DNA of 64,000 bases, taken from the NCBI GenBank assembly GCA_965247775.1, contig OZ252031.1:2170001-2234000 (forward strand). The letters run 5' to 3'. A model generated the notes under the pieces. That model did not search any database. It was not told the DNA's origin and worked only from the letters and a program-made list of their open reading frames with translations. A program made the position numbers and the translations under genes. This DNA comes from G965247775 sp965247775 (lineage in GTDB: Bacteria > Chloroflexota > Dehalococcoidia > Bin125). Of the stretch, positions 8,290-17,242 are shown piece after piece. The first letter of the stretch is position 1. The number at the start of each line of letters is the position of its first letter.

Positions 8290-9234
8290 TCATCGGTTCG
8301 CGGGGAAGGGGGTGGGGGCGCCCCCGGGCTGGGCCTCGCCATCGCGGGGGGCGGAGGGAACGGTGAGCGCCCAGTCCTCGGCGGCGGCGGGGGCGTCGTC
8401 GGCATGCTCGACAACGTAGACGGAGCGGCCGTGGCGGAGGACGACCATTTCGGCGCCGTAGGCCTCGCGCAGGACGGCGGGGGTGAGGACCTGGGGCGGG
8501 GTGCCGTCGGCGACGAGGCGCCCTTCGCCGATGCAGATGAGGCGGGGGAGGTGGGAGGCGACGGCGTTGAGGTCGTGGGTGGTGAGGATGACGGCGAGGC
8601 CGGCGCGGTTGAGGTCGGAGAGGAGGTGCATGATGTCGTGGCGAGTCTTGATGTCGACGCCGCTGGTGGGTTCGTCGAGGAGGACGAGGTCGGGGTCACC
8701 GATGAGGGCGCGGGCGATGAAGGTGCGCTGCTGCTGGCCGCCGGAGAGGGCGCGGATGGGGCGGCGGGCGAGGTGGTCGATGCCGAGGCGTTCGAGGACC
8801 TGGTGGGCGAGGCGCTTGTCGCGGCGGCCGGACCAGGGGCGGCGGCCGGACTCGCGCCAGCGGCCGAGGAGGACGACCTGCTGGACGGTGATGGGGAAGT
8901 TCCAGTCGATGGACTCGACCTGGGGGACGTAGCCGAGGCGGAGGCGGCGGCGGCCGTTCCTGGGCTGCTCCTGGATGCGGCCGGCGAGGCGCTGGGCGCC
9001 GCCAAGGAGCGTGCGCAGGAGGGTGGTCTTGCCGGAGCCGCTGGGCCCGACAATGCCGACGAACTCGCCCTGGCGGATCTGGAGGTCGATGTCGCGCAGG
9101 GCGGGGACGCCGTCGTAGCCGGCGCTGACGCCGTGGAGGGTGAGGAGGGGGGCGTCGCCACCGCGCTGGGCCGGGAAGCCGTGCTGAGCAGGCTGGACGG
9201 GCGCGGGCGCGGGGGGAGCTGGGTTAGCCGGCAT
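8290..9234 (-). CDS. znuC: zinc/manganese ABC transporter ATP-binding protein
   Basis: 314 residues, with a proline/alanine-rich N-terminal 28 residues before the ABC domain. Walker A GPSGSGKT (63-70), signature LSGGQQQR (163-170), Walker B LVLLDEP (183-189) and the switch histidine in ILTTHDLNAV are all present. A short C-terminal extension of about 30 residues follows. The gene overlaps the 3' end of the binding-protein gene by 11 bp and is followed by the permease, so the three are translated together. Confidence 0.9.
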   Translation of the reverse strand: MPANPAPPAPAPVQPAQHGFPAQRGGDAPLLTLHGVSAGYDGVPALRDIDLQIRQGEFVGIVGPSGSGKTTLLRTLLGGAQRLAGRIQEQPRNGRRRLRLGYVPQVESIDWNFPITVQQVVLLGRWRESGRRPWSGRRDKRLAHQVLERLGIDHLARRPIRALSGGQQQRTFIARALIGDPDLVLLDEPTSGVDIKTRHDIMHLLSDLNRAGLAVILTTHDLNAVASHLPRLICIGEGRLVADGTPPQVLTPAVLREAYGAEMVVLRHGRSVYVVEHADDAPAAAEDWALTVPSAPRDGEAQPGGAPTPFPANR

Positions 9235-10288
9235 CGGGGGCCCTCAGGGTGGCGGTGAAGGCGGCGTAGGGGCGCCAGGTATCGGTGAGATCGAGCGGGT
9301 CGAGGGCGGCGGGGTCGCCGCCGAGGGTGAGGGCGAGGGTGCGCACGTTCTCGGCCATCATGGCGAGGTAGGTGTTGTGGGGGTCGCCGGGGTCGCCGGG
9401 GAGGTCGTCGTCGCGCAGGGTGCTGACCTGGACGGCGCCGGCTTCCGCCGCGATGACGTTGAGGACTTCGGAGCGGAAGACCTCGGAGCCGAAAATGGCG
9501 GGGACGCCGGACGCCCGGATCTGATCGACGAGGGAGGCGACTTCGCGGGGGGAGGGCTGGGAGAAGTCGGAGGGTTGGATGGCGCCGATGATCTCGAAGC
9601 CGTAGCGGGGGGCGAAGAAGGGGAAGGAGTCGTGATAGGTGAGGAGCTTGCGGTTGCCGTCCGGGACGGTGGCGGCGGCTTGGGCGATGGCGGCATCAAG
9701 GGCGCGGAGGCCGGCACGGAAGCGATCGAGGTTGGCGCTGTAGTAGGGGGCGGCGGCGGGATCGGTCGCGGCGAGGGCGTCGCGGATGAGTTCGGCGTAG
9801 CGGAGGGCGAGGTTGGGGTCGGTCCAGAGGTGGGGATTGGGGTCGCCCTGGTCGGCGGGGAAGGAGAAGTCGAAGACGTAGTCGTCCTCCCTGATGGCGT
9901 GGTCCGCAAGAAGGAGGATGGGGACGCCCGGGGCGGCGTTGGCGCGCGCGAGTTCCAGGGTGGGCAGTTCCAGGTTGAGCCCGTTGATGACGATGAGATC
10001 GGCCTGGGCGAGGGTCTGGGCGGCGGAGGGGGGCGGCTCGAAGGTGTGGGAGTTGACGCCCTCGGGGACGAGGCCGATGACGCGGGCGCGGTCACCGGCG
10101 ACGTTCTGAACGATGTTGCGGAGGGGGGAGACGGTGGTAACGACGAGGAGGGCAGCGTCCGCGCTGGTGGCGGCGGCGGGAGCGGGGGCGGCGTCGTCGC
10201 GGGCGCCGGCGCAGGCGGCGGCGATGAGCGCGAGGCAGGTCGCGACGATCAGGATCGCGCCGGGACGGAGGAGCAGGGCGCCGGGCAT
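9224..10288 (-). CDS. znuA: zinc/manganese ABC transporter substrate-binding lipoprotein
   Basis: 354 residues. N-terminal lipoprotein signal ends at a lipobox (LALIAAACAG), so it is anchored outside the membrane. The cluster A-I metal-binding fold is visible: SHTFEPPPS, DPNPHLWTDP, the long connecting helix, KLLTYHDSFPFFAPRYGFE, and a late IFGSEVFRSEV segment supplying the acidic ligand. Three histidines plus an acidic residue fit zinc or manganese binding. There is no long histidine-rich loop, but a short acidic insert (LRDDDLPGDPGDPHN) lies near the end. First gene of the znuACB-type operon; the repeat pair at 10309-10370 lies just upstream. Confidence 0.88.
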   Translation of the reverse strand: MPGALLLRPGAILIVATCLALIAAACAGARDDAAPAPAAATSADAALLVVTTVSPLRNIVQNVAGDRARVIGLVPEGVNSHTFEPPPSAAQTLAQADLIVINGLNLELPTLELARANAAPGVPILLLADHAIREDDYVFDFSFPADQGDPNPHLWTDPNLALRYAELIRDALAATDPAAAPYYSANLDRFRAGLRALDAAIAQAAATVPDGNRKLLTYHDSFPFFAPRYGFEIIGAIQPSDFSQPSPREVASLVDQIRASGVPAIFGSEVFRSEVLNVIAAEAGAVQVSTLRDDDLPGDPGDPHNTYLAMMAENVRTLALTLGGDPAALDPLDLTDTWRPYAAFTATLRAPDAG

Positions 10289-10308
10289 CGGCCAGACCTC
10301 GGGATCCT

Positions 10309-10370
10309 TATTGCAACGAGACGCAGGAAGCGTAGGGGGGCGGGGGGGGGTATTGCAACGGGTGGCAGGG
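10309..10370 (-). promoter_or_regulatory. tandem operator candidate upstream of the metal importer
   Basis: The 10-mer TATTGCAACG occurs at 10309-10318 and again at 10351-10360, 42 bp apart. In both copies it is followed after 4 bases by GCAGG (GAGAC-GCAGG and GGGTG-GCAGG counted from the G after AAC). They lie 21 and 63 bp upstream of the binding-protein start, where a Fur-family metalloregulator (Zur, MntR or Nur type) would bind. TTGCAA half-sites are known for the actinobacterial Nur regulator, but no consensus for this lineage is known to me. No regulator gene is adjacent. Confidence 0.5.
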
Positions 10371-10546
10371 GGCGGATCGCTGGCGGACAGGGGGCAGGGT
10401 TGCGGGGCTTACGTTCGGCATTGGGGCGGGATGCGGCGGCGATGCCGAGGGTGGCAGGGGCGGCTACCATGCGGTCGCTCCCGGCGGCGGGCCGGGGGGA
10501 TGGGCGCCGGCCCGGGAGGGGCCGTGAGGCAGAAGGAGGCCGCCAG

Positions 10547-11761
<1,215 letters not shown>

Positions 11762-11834
11762 ATTCGGCGGGGCAGGGCCGACCGCCATGCGGGCGATGCG
11801 TCGCTTGGACGAGCCGGCGCCAGGGGCTTCGCGA

Positions 11835-12608
11835 CTACTCCAGGAGGAGCTGGGGGAGGCGGTGGAGTTGGGCGTCCGCGAGGCCCTGCGCGCGGAGGTA
11901 GCCGCGAGCGGCGCCGTGGCGCTGGCGAAGCAGGACGAGGAAGTCGCGCATGGCCTGGGGGGGAGCGCCGTAGAAGGCATTGAGTTCCTGCGCCGGGGTA
12001 CCGGCGGGGATGCGGCCGTTGGCGACGAAGCGCCGGACGACGCCGCCGCTGAGGGCGTAATCCCGGACGATGATGTCGTCGGGGACGCCGAGGAGGTCGA
12101 GAACGAGCGCAATGAGGACGCCGGTGCGGTCCTTGCCGGCCGTGCAGTGGACCAAGGCGGGGTAGGCGCGGGGCTCGCAGAGGGCGGCGACGGCGGCGGT
12201 GACGGCGCCGGCGCCGCGCTCGAGGTAGGCGCCGTAGCGCTCGCCGGAGGGGCCACGACCGTATTGCTCGTCGAGGGTGGCGGCGACGTGGATGTCGCCA
12301 CCGGACGGGGCCCCAACGGGCAGGGGGATGAGGGAGAAGTTCTCGCGACGGGGGACGCGGGCGACGAGGGGGCCAAGGTCGGGGCTCTCGTTCTCGATCT
12401 CGTCGGGGCGGCGGAGGTCGAGGATGGCGGCGATGCCGAGGTCGGCCTGGATAGCAGCGGCGTCCCGCGGTGAGACGTCGTGGAGGGCGGCGGCGCGGAA
12501 GAGGCGGCGCCAGCGCAGGCGGCGGCCTTGGGCGGTGCGGTAGCCGCCGACGTCGCGGAAGTTGAAGACGGTGTCGTAGGGGAGGTGGCGGTCGGTTTGG
12601 GTCGTCAC
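11835..12608 (-). CDS. tyrosine/serine protein phosphatase family protein
   Basis: 257 residues from a GTG at 12608. The N-terminal FNFRDVGGYRT and the P-loop HCTAGKDRTG (nucleophile Cys155, Arg161) define the Y_phosphatase3 family, which includes dual-specificity phosphatases and lipid phosphatases. AILDLRRPDEIE supplies the preceding strand and RRPDE loop. The C-terminal part is helical. No membrane segment, so cytoplasmic. Substrate unknown. No GGAGG site is obvious before the GTG; no better start was found. Confidence 0.85.
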   Translation of the reverse strand: MTTQTDRHLPYDTVFNFRDVGGYRTAQGRRLRWRRLFRAAALHDVSPRDAAAIQADLGIAAILDLRRPDEIENESPDLGPLVARVPRRENFSLIPLPVGAPSGGDIHVAATLDEQYGRGPSGERYGAYLERGAGAVTAAVAALCEPRAYPALVHCTAGKDRTGVLIALVLDLLGVPDDIIVRDYALSGGVVRRFVANGRIPAGTPAQELNAFYGAPPQAMRDFLVLLRQRHGAARGYLRAQGLADAQLHRLPQLLLE

Positions 12609-12644
12609 GGTTCGAGCATATCGGGGGAGGACCTCACCCCCTAA

Positions 12645-12678
12645 CCCCCCCCTCCATCTGAACCGATGGAGAGGGGGG
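12645..12678. repeat. intergenic inverted repeat, C-rich/G-rich hairpin
   Basis: An inverted repeat of 14 positions per arm (12645-12658 against 12665-12678) has one mismatch and a 6-nt loop. The left arm is C-rich (CCCCCCCCTCCATC) and the right arm its G-rich complement. It is preceded by CCTCACCCCCTAAC. It lies between divergent genes, so it is not a terminator for either. It looks like a dispersed REP/MITE-type unit; only this copy is in the window. Confidence 0.55.
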
Positions 12679-12730
12679 ACCGGACGCAGGGGACAGGCCC
12701 CCTCGACGGCGCTCAGGATGGACGGAACGT

Positions 12731-12769
12731 CCCGCCCCTCCCCATCGCTGCGCGATGGGGAGGGGCGGG
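12731..12769. repeat. perfect 18-bp intergenic palindrome
   Basis: Bases 12731-12748 pair perfectly with 12752-12769 around a TGC loop, forming a very stable hairpin with arms beginning CCCGCCCCTCCCCATCGC. It lies 47 bp before the cyclase start. With the inverted repeat at 12645-12678 and the intervening CTCGACGGCGCTCAGGATGG it looks like one composite mobile-type intergenic repeat. In an mRNA starting upstream, the hairpin could also act as a 5' leader structure. Confidence 0.55.
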
Positions 12770-12815
12770 GAGGGGCCGCCCGTTGCTTATCCTGCGCGAA
12801 ACGAGGGAGGACGGC

Positions 12816-13733
12816 ATGGAACCGGGACCGCTGCCGAGTGAAGCGGAGGTGGAGGCGAATCTGTGGGAGGAGAACAATTGGGGCCGCTGGGGGGCGGACG
12901 ATGAGCTGGGCGCGATCAACCTGATCACGGCGGAGAAGCGGCGACAGGCGCTGGGGCTCGTGCGGACGGGGGAGACGGTGTCGTTGAGCCGGCCGCTGGC
13001 GACGACGCCGGGGCCGAACAACCCGCGGCCGTCGCAGCACTACGTGCGCTGGATGGATCGGGGGGCGGGCTGGGGGGCGGCGTTCGATTACTACGGGATG
13101 GATTATCACGGGCACACGACGACGCACATCGACGCGTTGTGCCACATCTGGGGCCCGCAGGGCTTGTACAACAGGCGGGCGCCGGAGGAGACGCTGACCC
13201 CGCTGGGGGCGCGGGCGAACGCGATCAGCGCCTGGAGCGGGGGCATCGTGACGCGAGGGGTGCTGCTGGACGTGCCGCGGCAGCGGGGGTCGGCGTACGT
13301 GGGGGTCGATGAGCCGGTGCACGGGGACGAGCTGGCGGCGATCGCGGCGGCGCAGGGGGTGGAGCTGTCGGTGGGGGACGCGCTGGTGGTGTACAGCGGG
13401 CGGGAGGCGTATGTGGAGGCGCATCCCGACCGGATCCCGGGCGTGCCGCCGTTGCCGGGGCTGCACGCGTCGTGCTTGCCGTTCATTCGCGACCAGGACG
13501 TGGCGATGCTGGTCTGGGACCTGATGGACATGAAGCCGTCGGGGTACGCGTTCGAGTGGGGGGTGCACGGGGTGATCCCGGCCTACGGGGTGGCGCTGGT
13601 GGACAACGCACTGCTGGCGCCGCTGGCCGAGGCGTGCGCGCGGGAGGGTCGCTACGAGTTCCTGCTGATGGTGCTGCCCCTGGTGGTCAAGGGGGGCACG
13701 GGCAGCCCGGTGAACCCGGTGGCGATGCTCTGA
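12816..13733 (+). CDS. cyclase family protein (kynurenine formamidase-like)
   Basis: 305 residues from ATG 12816 after GAGGGAGG. The metal site characteristic of the family is present as His98-Gly-His100-Thr-Thr-Thr-His104-x-Asp106-x-x-x-His110 (HGHTTTHIDALCH). Further family features are GVLLDVPR, LSVGDALVVYSGR and the late WGVHGVIPAYGVALVDNALL. These metal-dependent amidohydrolase-like enzymes include kynurenine formamidase, isatin hydrolase and polyketide-type cyclases. The substrate cannot be told. It is followed by a broken flavin reductase on the opposite strand. Confidence 0.85.
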   Translation: MEPGPLPSEAEVEANLWEENNWGRWGADDELGAINLITAEKRRQALGLVRTGETVSLSRPLATTPGPNNPRPSQHYVRWMDRGAGWGAAFDYYGMDYHGHTTTHIDALCHIWGPQGLYNRRAPEETLTPLGARANAISAWSGGIVTRGVLLDVPRQRGSAYVGVDEPVHGDELAAIAAAQGVELSVGDALVVYSGREAYVEAHPDRIPGVPPLPGLHASCLPFIRDQDVAMLVWDLMDMKPSGYAFEWGVHGVIPAYGVALVDNALLAPLAEACAREGRYEFLLMVLPLVVKGGTGSPVNPVAML

Positions 13734-13741
13734 GGGGTTGG

Positions 13742-14229
13742 TCAGCCACCGCAGTTGAGTCCCAGCTCCTTGCGGGTGAGGACGCCGGGGCTCTCCTGGC
13801 GCAGGCCGACGTCCGTGACTTCGGCGACGACGACGGCGTGGTCGCCGGTTTCGACGGTGCCGACGAGCTTGAGGTCGGCCCAGGCGGGGGCCTGGGTGAG
13901 GACGGGGGCACCCCCGTCGGTGCGCTCGGAGGGGACGCGGCCGTCCTCGATGGCGAAGTCGTTGGCGTCTTTTTGGGCGTGGGCGAAGAAGGCGAAGGCG
14001 GGGTCGCCCCGACCGCTGCCGAGGAACGAGAACGCCATCGCGCCGCCGGCTTCGATGTTGCTGAAGTTGCGAGCGTCCTTCTTGAAGCCCAAGGCGAGGA
14101 GAGGGGGATCGAAGGACATCTGCGAGACTCAGTTGATGGTGCCGGCGCCGGCCTGGTCGCCGGCGGTGGTGAGGACGTAGGGGCCGTAGGGGATCATGCG
14201 GAGGGGGTTTTCTTGGCGTCGGGGTCCAT
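13742..14229 (-). pseudogene. flavin reductase-like gene with a frameshift and an in-frame TGA
   Basis: The intact C-terminal 125 codons start MSFDPPLLALGFKKDARNFSN and continue through AFSFLGSG, VGTVETGDHAVVVAEVTDVG, a flavin reductase-like FMN-binding domain. Upstream the family sequence continues (LRMIPYGPYVLTTAGD, AGAGTIN, then VSQMSFDPP), but TGA at 14129-14131 replaces the expected tryptophan of TINWVSQ. A one-base loss in an A/C run near 14207-14214 separates this from the original start (ATG 14229, MDPDAKK, after AGGAGA). Two lesions mark it as a pseudogene. An N-truncated protein from 14119 is possible but would lack the first strands of the barrel. Confidence 0.75.
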
Positions 14230-14362
14230 GGTTCTCCTGGGGGCTGCCGCGAGCGTGCGGAGGGGGAAGGGGGCTCAGGGTCGCGGGCAGACCGAGGCGG
14301 GGCAGCGCCGACGGCGGCTACCATGCATGCCGGCCCGGGGGCCGAGGGAAAGGGAACGACCG

Positions 14363-15322
14363 ATGACGACCAGCAACGTAGAGTCGCGGTTCGCGCCGGA
14401 GGCCGTGAGCGAGGAGACGTCGGCGTTCAATGTGGATCTGGCGTCGCGGATCGCGGCGGCGCCGGCGATGCACACCTTGCCGCCGGCGGCGGTGCGGCAG
14501 GGACGGGCGGAGGGCAAAGGCCTCTGGGGGCCGCTTGAGCACGCGGAAGGGACGGAGCACCGCACGATCGCGGGGCCAGCGGGGGAGGTCCCGCTGCGGA
14601 TCTTCCGCCCGGAGGGGGAGGCGACGGGGGTGTACCTGTACTTGCACGGGGGCGGCTGGGTGGTGGGGGCGGCGGACCAGCAGGATCCGTTGCTGGCGAC
14701 GTCGGTCCGGCGGACGGGGATGGCGGTGGTGAGCGTGGAGTACCGGCTGGCGCCGGAGCACCCGTATCCGGCGGGCCCGGACGACTGCGAGGCGGCGGCG
14801 GCCTGGGTGGTGGCGAACGCGCAGGCGGAATTCGGCAGCGAGAAGCTGGTGATCGGCGGGGGCTCGGCGGGGGGGCATCTGTCGGCGGTGACGCTGCTGC
14901 GGATGCGGGAGCGGCACGGGTACACGGGCTTCCGGGGGGCGAATCTGACGTACGGGATCTACGAGCTGTCGGAGACGCCGAGCTGGGGGCAGGCGCCGCA
15001 GGAGTACCTGGTGCCACTGCCGACGATGCGCTGGTTTTGCGATCACTTCGTGGCGGCGGAGCGGCGGCGGGAGCCGGACGTGTCGCCGCTGCGTGCGGAT
15101 TTGCGCGGCATGCCACCGGCGCTGTTCACGGTGGGGACGCTCGATCCGCTGCTGGACGACACGCTGTTCATGCACCAGCGCTGGCTGGCGGCGGGGAACG
15201 TGGGGGAGCTGGCGGTGTACCCGGGCGGGGTGCACGGGTTCAACGGGTTCCGGGAGCTGACGATCGCCGGGGAGGCGAACCGGCGGGTCGACGCGTTCCT
15301 GGCGGAGGCGGTGACGGACTGA
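14363..15322 (+). CDS. alpha/beta hydrolase, hormone-sensitive lipase (HSL) family
   Basis: 319 residues from ATG 14363. Hallmarks of the HSL/esterase group IV: oxyanion motif HGGGW (95-99), nucleophile GGSAGG with Ser168, acid Asp261 in VGTLDPLLDD, and His291 in GGVHGF. YRLAPEHPYPAGPDD follows the oxyanion loop as usual. It hydrolyses short-chain acyl esters; natural substrate unknown. Cytoplasmic, no signal peptide. It runs toward the convergent SDR gene with 7 bp between stops. Confidence 0.9.
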   Translation: MTTSNVESRFAPEAVSEETSAFNVDLASRIAAAPAMHTLPPAAVRQGRAEGKGLWGPLEHAEGTEHRTIAGPAGEVPLRIFRPEGEATGVYLYLHGGGWVVGAADQQDPLLATSVRRTGMAVVSVEYRLAPEHPYPAGPDDCEAAAAWVVANAQAEFGSEKLVIGGGSAGGHLSAVTLLRMRERHGYTGFRGANLTYGIYELSETPSWGQAPQEYLVPLPTMRWFCDHFVAAERRREPDVSPLRADLRGMPPALFTVGTLDPLLDDTLFMHQRWLAAGNVGELAVYPGGVHGFNGFRELTIAGEANRRVDAFLAEAVTD

Positions 15323-15329
15323 GTTCCGG

Positions 15330-16256
15330 CTAGCCGTCCTGGGGATGGGCGTAGGGGCGGGGGTAGCGCATGTTGCTGCCTTCCACGATGGGGCGGAAGA
15401 CGGTTTCGATCTGGGCGGCGGCGGCGTCGAGGTCCCAGGGTTCGTTGCCGACGATGAGGGCTTCGGTCATGGGGTTGGCGACGAGTTCGATCTCGTAGCC
15501 GCGGGCGCCGATGACGCGGCCGCTGAGCCAGTCGGAATCCTCGGAGGCGAGGTAGGCGACGGGCACAGCGATGTTGTCGGGGGAGCGGCGGGGGTCGTCC
15601 GGGGGTTCGGCGGTGGAGCCGGCGCGGCGGCGATCCTGGGGGATGACGTCGACCATGCGGGTGTGGGCGCCGGGGGAGATGGCGTTGGCGGTGACGCCGT
15701 AGCGCTGGAGGGCGTTGGCGCAGGAGAGGGTGAAGCCGACGAGGCCCATCTTGGCAGCGGCGTAGTTGGGCTGGCCGGGGGCGCCGTAGAGGCCGGAGAC
15801 GGAGGTGAAGTTGATCAGGCGATAGTGGCCCTTGCGCTCCTGGCGCCAGTGGATGGAGGCGAAGCGGGTGGCAAGGAAGGTGCCCTTGAGGTGTACGCGA
15901 ATGACGTCGTCCCATTCCCGCTCGGCCATGTTGAAGACCATGCGGTCGCGGAGGATGCCAGCGACGTTGATCATGACGTCGAGGCCGCCGAACTCGTCGA
16001 GGGCGCTCTGGATGAGGGCTTCGGCCTGGTCGTAGTCGGTGACGTCGCCGAAGTTGGCGAGGGCCTGGCCGCCAGCGGCGCGGATTTCGTCGACGACTTG
16101 CTGGGCGGGGGCGGTGTCCGTACCTTCGCCGTCGACGGCGGAGCCGAGGTCGTTGACGACGACGCGGGCGCCCTGGGCGGCGAGGGTGCGGGCGAGGGAG
16201 GCGCCGATGCCGCGGCCGGCGCCGGTGATCACGCAGACTCGGCCGTCCAGTTGCAT
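15330..16256 (-). CDS. SDR, (3R)-hydroxyacyl-CoA dehydrogenase-like
   Basis: 308 residues. TGAGRGIG (11-18), NVAG (97-100), Ser152/154 and Tyr165-x-x-x-Lys169 (YAAAK) give a complete SDR active site. The insert VVNDLGSAVDGEGTDTAPAQQVVDEI is typical of the dehydrogenase domain of multifunctional beta-oxidation enzyme (HSD17B4/FOX2-like) proteins. ILRDRMVFNM and GLVGFTLSCANAL also fit. It probably oxidises a 3-hydroxyacyl-CoA with NAD+. The C-terminal 60 residues lack the hydratase or SCP2 domains of the eukaryotic proteins. Confidence 0.85.
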   Translation of the reverse strand: MQLDGRVCVITGAGRGIGASLARTLAAQGARVVVNDLGSAVDGEGTDTAPAQQVVDEIRAAGGQALANFGDVTDYDQAEALIQSALDEFGGLDVMINVAGILRDRMVFNMAEREWDDVIRVHLKGTFLATRFASIHWRQERKGHYRLINFTSVSGLYGAPGQPNYAAAKMGLVGFTLSCANALQRYGVTANAISPGAHTRMVDVIPQDRRRAGSTAEPPDDPRRSPDNIAVPVAYLASEDSDWLSGRVIGARGYEIELVANPMTEALIVGNEPWDLDAAAAQIETVFRPIVEGSNMRYPRPYAHPQDG

Positions 16257-16418
16257 GGGGGTGGCTCCTCTCGGGGGGCGGTTGTCCTGGCGATGGGAGG
16301 GATAGCAGACGGGGGGGTGGGGGACAATTCCGCTCCGCGCGCGGGGCGGAGGGCCCGGTCGATAGACTGCCTACCGACCGGCAGCAGGGTCGGCGCAGTG
16401 TTGGGCGGACGGGAGTCG

Positions 16419-16835
16419 ATGCGACGTCTGGGACCGCCGGGGTCGTTTTCGCGGGAGGCAGGCGAGGCCGTGCAGCTCGAACGCTCGGCGTTGATCAGCG
16501 TGCGGCGGGGCCAGCGGCCGATGCAGCACGTGGGCATCGGCCGGGCGAGGCTGACGACGCGGCGACTGGTGCTGGACTTCCGTCGCTGGAACTACCTCTA
16601 CTGGCTGGCGCTGCCCGTGCTCTTCCGGCCGCTCGTGGGGACGTTCGAGGCGCCCCTGCGAGAGATCGACGAGGGGGTTGTCGCGCGAGCGACGAGCGTT
16701 CGCTTGGAGAGCGGGGGGGAGCGGATCTCGCTGGATTTCAAGCTGGGGCGGCAGCTGTTCCAGGAGGGGTTGGCGGAGGAGTGGGTGAGCGGGATCGTGG
16801 AGATGCGGGAGGAGGCCGGGGGGGAAGGGGGGTGA
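16419..16835 (+). CDS. small protein with a GRAM/PH-like fold
   Basis: 138 residues from ATG 16419; the frame is open far upstream, but that part is only antisense to the SDR. The pattern GRARLTTRRLVLDFRRW, a hydrophobic YLYWLALPVLFRPL stretch, LREIDEGVVARATSVRLES and then ISLDFKLG resembles GRAM/PH-like domains (strand, turn, T-x-x-R-L-V-strand, later I...v.L..dG). The hydrophobic stretch may associate with the membrane. Function unknown. A GTG at about 16470 (VQLERSALIS) is an alternative start. Confidence 0.55.
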   Translation: MRRLGPPGSFSREAGEAVQLERSALISVRRGQRPMQHVGIGRARLTTRRLVLDFRRWNYLYWLALPVLFRPLVGTFEAPLREIDEGVVARATSVRLESGGERISLDFKLGRQLFQEGLAEEWVSGIVEMREEAGGEGG

Positions 16836-17077
16836 GCGTGCGCGAGGTGGTGTGGGGGAGGTTGCGAGGGTTTCTCCTTCAAGAAGGCCGGGAAGAGGAG
16901 GGACCTGTGGAGACGGAGAGATAGTACGGACTGTCTCGCTGTCCCGAAGAGCGCCGTTGTCGAAGTGGTCGTCGCCCGGACAGCGTCTCCGAAGCCGTCA
17001 GGACGGCGGCGGGGCCCATTACAGCCTGCCCGAGTCCCTACTAGGAAACGGGCCGGGCCGATTCACCAGCAGCGCCG

Positions 17078-17191
17078 ATGGAATACGGTAAGGATCTGTT
17101 CGAGGAACTGCGCACCTTAGGGAGGCGGCTGGCCGGCGCGCGGAATGTCCCAGTCTTCATGGTGCCGCTGGGCTGGGACCGGCTGAGCTGA
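17078..17191 (+). pseudogene. fragment of a RecQ-like HRDC domain
   Basis: A 37-codon frame starts MEYGKDLFEELRTLGRRLAG and continues ARNVPVFMV before diverging and stopping at 17189-17191. This matches the beginning of the HRDC domain at the C-terminus of RecQ helicases (LFEELRxLRRxLAxxxxVPxFVVF). No helicase domain is present on either side. It marks the left edge of the accessory island. The preceding 240 bp (16836-17077) hold nothing I recognise. Confidence 0.5.
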
Positions 17192-17242
17192 ATCAAAAGG
17201 AGATGCCCAAAGGCGGCCCTCCATGAGGGCCGGGGGCATTCG

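Noticed and set aside
9377..10546. Rightward open frame upstream of and continuous with the acyl-CoA dehydrogenase
   Set aside because: It is antisense to the metal-binding lipoprotein gene and has no family character; the dehydrogenase start at 10547 has its own AGAAGGAGG site.
12731..12769. Palindrome as a rho-independent terminator
   Set aside because: It lies between divergent genes and has no T run on either side.
14129..14131. In-frame TGA in the flavin reductase as a third selenocysteine codon
   Set aside because: The family has Trp, not Cys, at this site, no suitable hairpin follows, and the gene has a second lesion.
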